Source: Deltaproteobacteria bacterium UBA4427
Lineage (GTDB): Bacteria > Myxococcota_A > UBA9160 > UBA4427
Length of the DNA: 64,000 nucleotides
Assembly: GCA_002390675.1 (NCBI GenBank)
Contig: DGPZ01000143.1
Span: 37,728-101,727 of the forward strand
Direction: 5' to 3'
The translations under genes were made by a program, and so were the position numbers. Below the pieces are notes generated by a model, which had not been told where the DNA came from, did no database searches, and was given only the letters and a program-made list of their open reading frames with translations. Below are positions 62,797 through 64,000 of the stretch, piece by piece. The first letter of the stretch is position 1. Each line of letters starts with the position of its first letter.

Positions 62797-63576
62797 ATGA
62801 GTCGAATAGAAGGAAAGGTCGCCATCATCACGGGGGCCGGCCTCGGAATCGGGCGCGGTATAGCGCAGCGCTATATTGAAGAAGGCGCCAAGGTCATCGT
62901 GGCGGAGCTGAAGCCGGAGGCGGGGCAGCAGGCTGCTGATGAACTCGGAGAGAATGCGTTCTTCGTTGAGACGGACGCTTCTAACAAGGAAAGTGTCGAA
63001 AACATGGTTCAAGCTGCGGTCGACCGCTTCGGCACCCTCGACATATTGGTGAATAACGCCTGGGGAGGAGGCCGAATCGGCCGCATCGAGAACAAGACCG
63101 AAGATCTCATGAATCACGGGCTTGGCATTGGTTTCCTGGGTCCCTTCTGGGCCATGCTCGCCGCACACCCAATCATGAAGGCGAAGGGTTGGGGTCGCGT
63201 CGTCAACATCTGCTCGCTGAACGGCGTGAACGCGCACATAGGCACGGCCGAATACAACACGAGTAAAGAAGCCCTTCGCGCCGCGACGCGTACAGCCGCT
63301 CGCGAGTGGGCCGGGGACGGCATTACTTGCAACGTGATCTGCCCGGCCGCGAAGTCGAACTCCTTCAACCAAACGATGTCCGCACATCCGGAACTCATTC
63401 CGACGACGGACGCCATGAATCCCATGGGTCGCATAGGAGATTGCTACGAGGATATTGCTCCGGTCGCACTCTTCCTGGCAAGCGAAGACTCACGCTACCT
63501 CACAGGCAACACGCTCTTCGTGGACGGCGGCTCACATATCAATGGTGCCGGCTGGGCGCCGGACCTGGACGACTGA
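62797..63576 (+). CDS. classical SDR oxidoreductase
   Basis: A 259-residue short-chain dehydrogenase. TGAGLGIG at about residues 12-19, VAELKPE after strand 2 (Glu, so NAD(H)), NNAW where NNAG is usual, catalytic Ser in NICSLNG and YNTSKEAL for Tyr/Lys. ATG 62797 has AGGAG; an in-frame start at 62617 lies inside the P450 gene. It lies after the P450 and may be its partner in oxidising a hydroxyl to a ketone. Confidence 0.9.
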   Translation: MSRIEGKVAIITGAGLGIGRGIAQRYIEEGAKVIVAELKPEAGQQAADELGENAFFVETDASNKESVENMVQAAVDRFGTLDILVNNAWGGGRIGRIENKTEDLMNHGLGIGFLGPFWAMLAAHPIMKAKGWGRVVNICSLNGVNAHIGTAEYNTSKEALRAATRTAAREWAGDGITCNVICPAAKSNSFNQTMSAHPELIPTTDAMNPMGRIGDCYEDIAPVALFLASEDSRYLTGNTLFVDGGSHINGAGWAPDLDD

Positions 63577-63577
63577 A

Positions 63578-64000
63578 CTAATTAGAACGCCTCAGGACGC
63601 GACCAGTGCGCTGTCCAACCAGTTCGTCGTTCTCGAGAATCATCTCGCCGTTGCAGATCGTGGCACGGTAGCCGCGCGCCTTTTGCACAAAACGCCCTGC
63701 CCCGCCCGGGAAGTCGTGCACGTACTCGGGCATGCGTTCGCTCACGCGCTCAAGGTCGATCACGTTCACATCGGCCTTCTTGCCCACGCCTAGCACTCCG
63801 CGATCCTCGCAACCCATAATCCGAGCCGGGGCGGAAGTCATGCGTCGAACGGCTTCTTCGATCGGGAAGATCCCCTCCTCGCGCACCCAATGGGACAACA
63901 CGAAGGAGCACCAGCCCGAATCCATCACCTGGCCGACATGGGCGCCTGCGTCTCCAAGTCCGGGAAGGACGTCGCCCTTGGAAATGAGGTCTGAGACCGC
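63578..64000 (-). CDS. D-aminoacylase-like amidohydrolase (partial, N-terminus beyond window)
   Basis: The C-terminal 140 residues of an amidohydrolase that enters from the right edge. GLGDAGAHV near the edge carries the catalytic Asp of the N-acyl-D-amino-acid deacylase group, and GVLGVGKKADVNVIDLERV with the closing beta-domain strands is the standard C-terminus. It resembles the full gene at 36027 in layout but the sequence is different. Its stop lies 1 bp beyond the convergent SDR's stop. Confidence 0.85.
   Translation of the reverse strand, partial: AVSDLISKGDVLPGLGDAGAHVGQVMDSGWCSFVLSHWVREEGIFPIEEAVRRMTSAPARIMGCEDRGVLGVGKKADVNVIDLERVSERMPEYVHDFPGGAGRFVQKARGYRATICNGEMILENDELVGQRTGRVLRRSN

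Noticed and set aside
61899..62831. 310-residue minus-strand frame
   Set aside because: Antisense to the second P450; its repetitive LTALGLT part is only the 15-bp repeats read backwards.

Overview
The window is a dense stretch of bacterial chromosome (high GC, roughly 58-60% by eye) with about 60 recognisable protein genes on both strands, short intergenic gaps and Shine-Dalgarno-led starts. I see no rRNA, tRNA, transposase, integrase, phage gene or CRISPR array. The gene mix is dominated by lipid and CoA-ester catabolism: short-chain and extended SDRs, metal-dependent amidohydrolases, a family III CoA-transferase, thiolase-like enzymes, MaoC hydratases, an enoyl-CoA hydratase, two cytochrome P450s, MBL hydrolases, SnoaL/NTF2 and VOC proteins, DUF1214, a carbohydrate-type sulfotransferase and an LLM-class flavin oxidoreductase. 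This resembles uncultured marine or soil Myxococcota, Binatia or related proteobacterial lineages with large catabolic gene sets. The assignment is an inference; no marker gene is present.

Layout. 1-1.4 kb: the end of an alpha/beta hydrolase and an amidohydrolase, closed by a strong bidirectional terminator. 1.5-3.8 kb (minus): a kinase-like APH protein, an SDR, and a small ORF interrupted by an in-frame TAG. 3.9-9.7 kb (plus): SDR, sulfotransferase, DUF1214, MDR reductase and CaiB-type CoA-transferase, probably one transcript. 9.8-13.5 kb: epimerase, a small ORF, a split-barrel protein, an NTF2-like protein and an alcohol dehydrogenase. 13.5-15.6 kb: a membrane-anchored parvulin coupled to a HupE/UreJ-type membrane protein. 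15.6-19.1 kb: a divergent thiolase-like gene and a TetR gene sharing a palindromic operator. 19.2-26.2 kb: MBL hydrolase, HAD-PlsC fusion, LLM oxidoreductase, cyclase and two epimerases. 26.5-32.4 kb: YdjM-like, YaiI-like, P450, DUF1330, nitronate monooxygenase (with a 37-bp tandem duplication at its end) and SDR.

32.5-35.3 kb (minus) holds the clearest pathway module: a DUF35/hot-dog protein, a small MaoC hydratase and an Ltp2-like thiolase-fold protein, in the same order and close to the same sizes as ChsH2-ChsH1-Ltp2, the hydratase/retro-aldolase that removes the last steroid side-chain carbons in actinobacteria. 35.4-40.6 kb: methyltransferase, D-aminoacylase-like protein, VOC protein, an alkylsulfatase-like MBL protein with a translationally coupled TetR. 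40.6-45.5 kb: a MacAB-like efflux operon with separate ATPase, adaptor and two different permeases, plus a MaoC gene. 45.7-52.4 kb: DUF3604 protein, then a VOC/acyl-CoA ligase/amidohydrolase group, a decayed serine beta-lactamase-family fragment and an SDR.

52.7-55.5 kb (minus) is the most unusual block: a TauD-type dioxygenase overlaps by 4 bp a polytopic membrane protein that strongly resembles plant cycloeucalenol cycloisomerase (a sterol biosynthesis enzyme), followed by a 3-beta-HSD-like extended SDR. 55.9-64 kb: D-glycerate 3-kinase-like, HIBADH-like, enoyl-CoA hydratase, a Tat-exported split-barrel protein, small DUF4345 and NTF2 proteins, two SDRs around a second P450, and a partial D-aminoacylase-like gene at the right edge.

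Taken together, the window suggests a bacterium that takes up, activates, oxidises and cleaves sterol- or terpenoid-like or other hydrophobic acids, with possible sulfation/desulfation and efflux. No acyl-CoA dehydrogenase is present here, so any complete pathway would need genes elsewhere.
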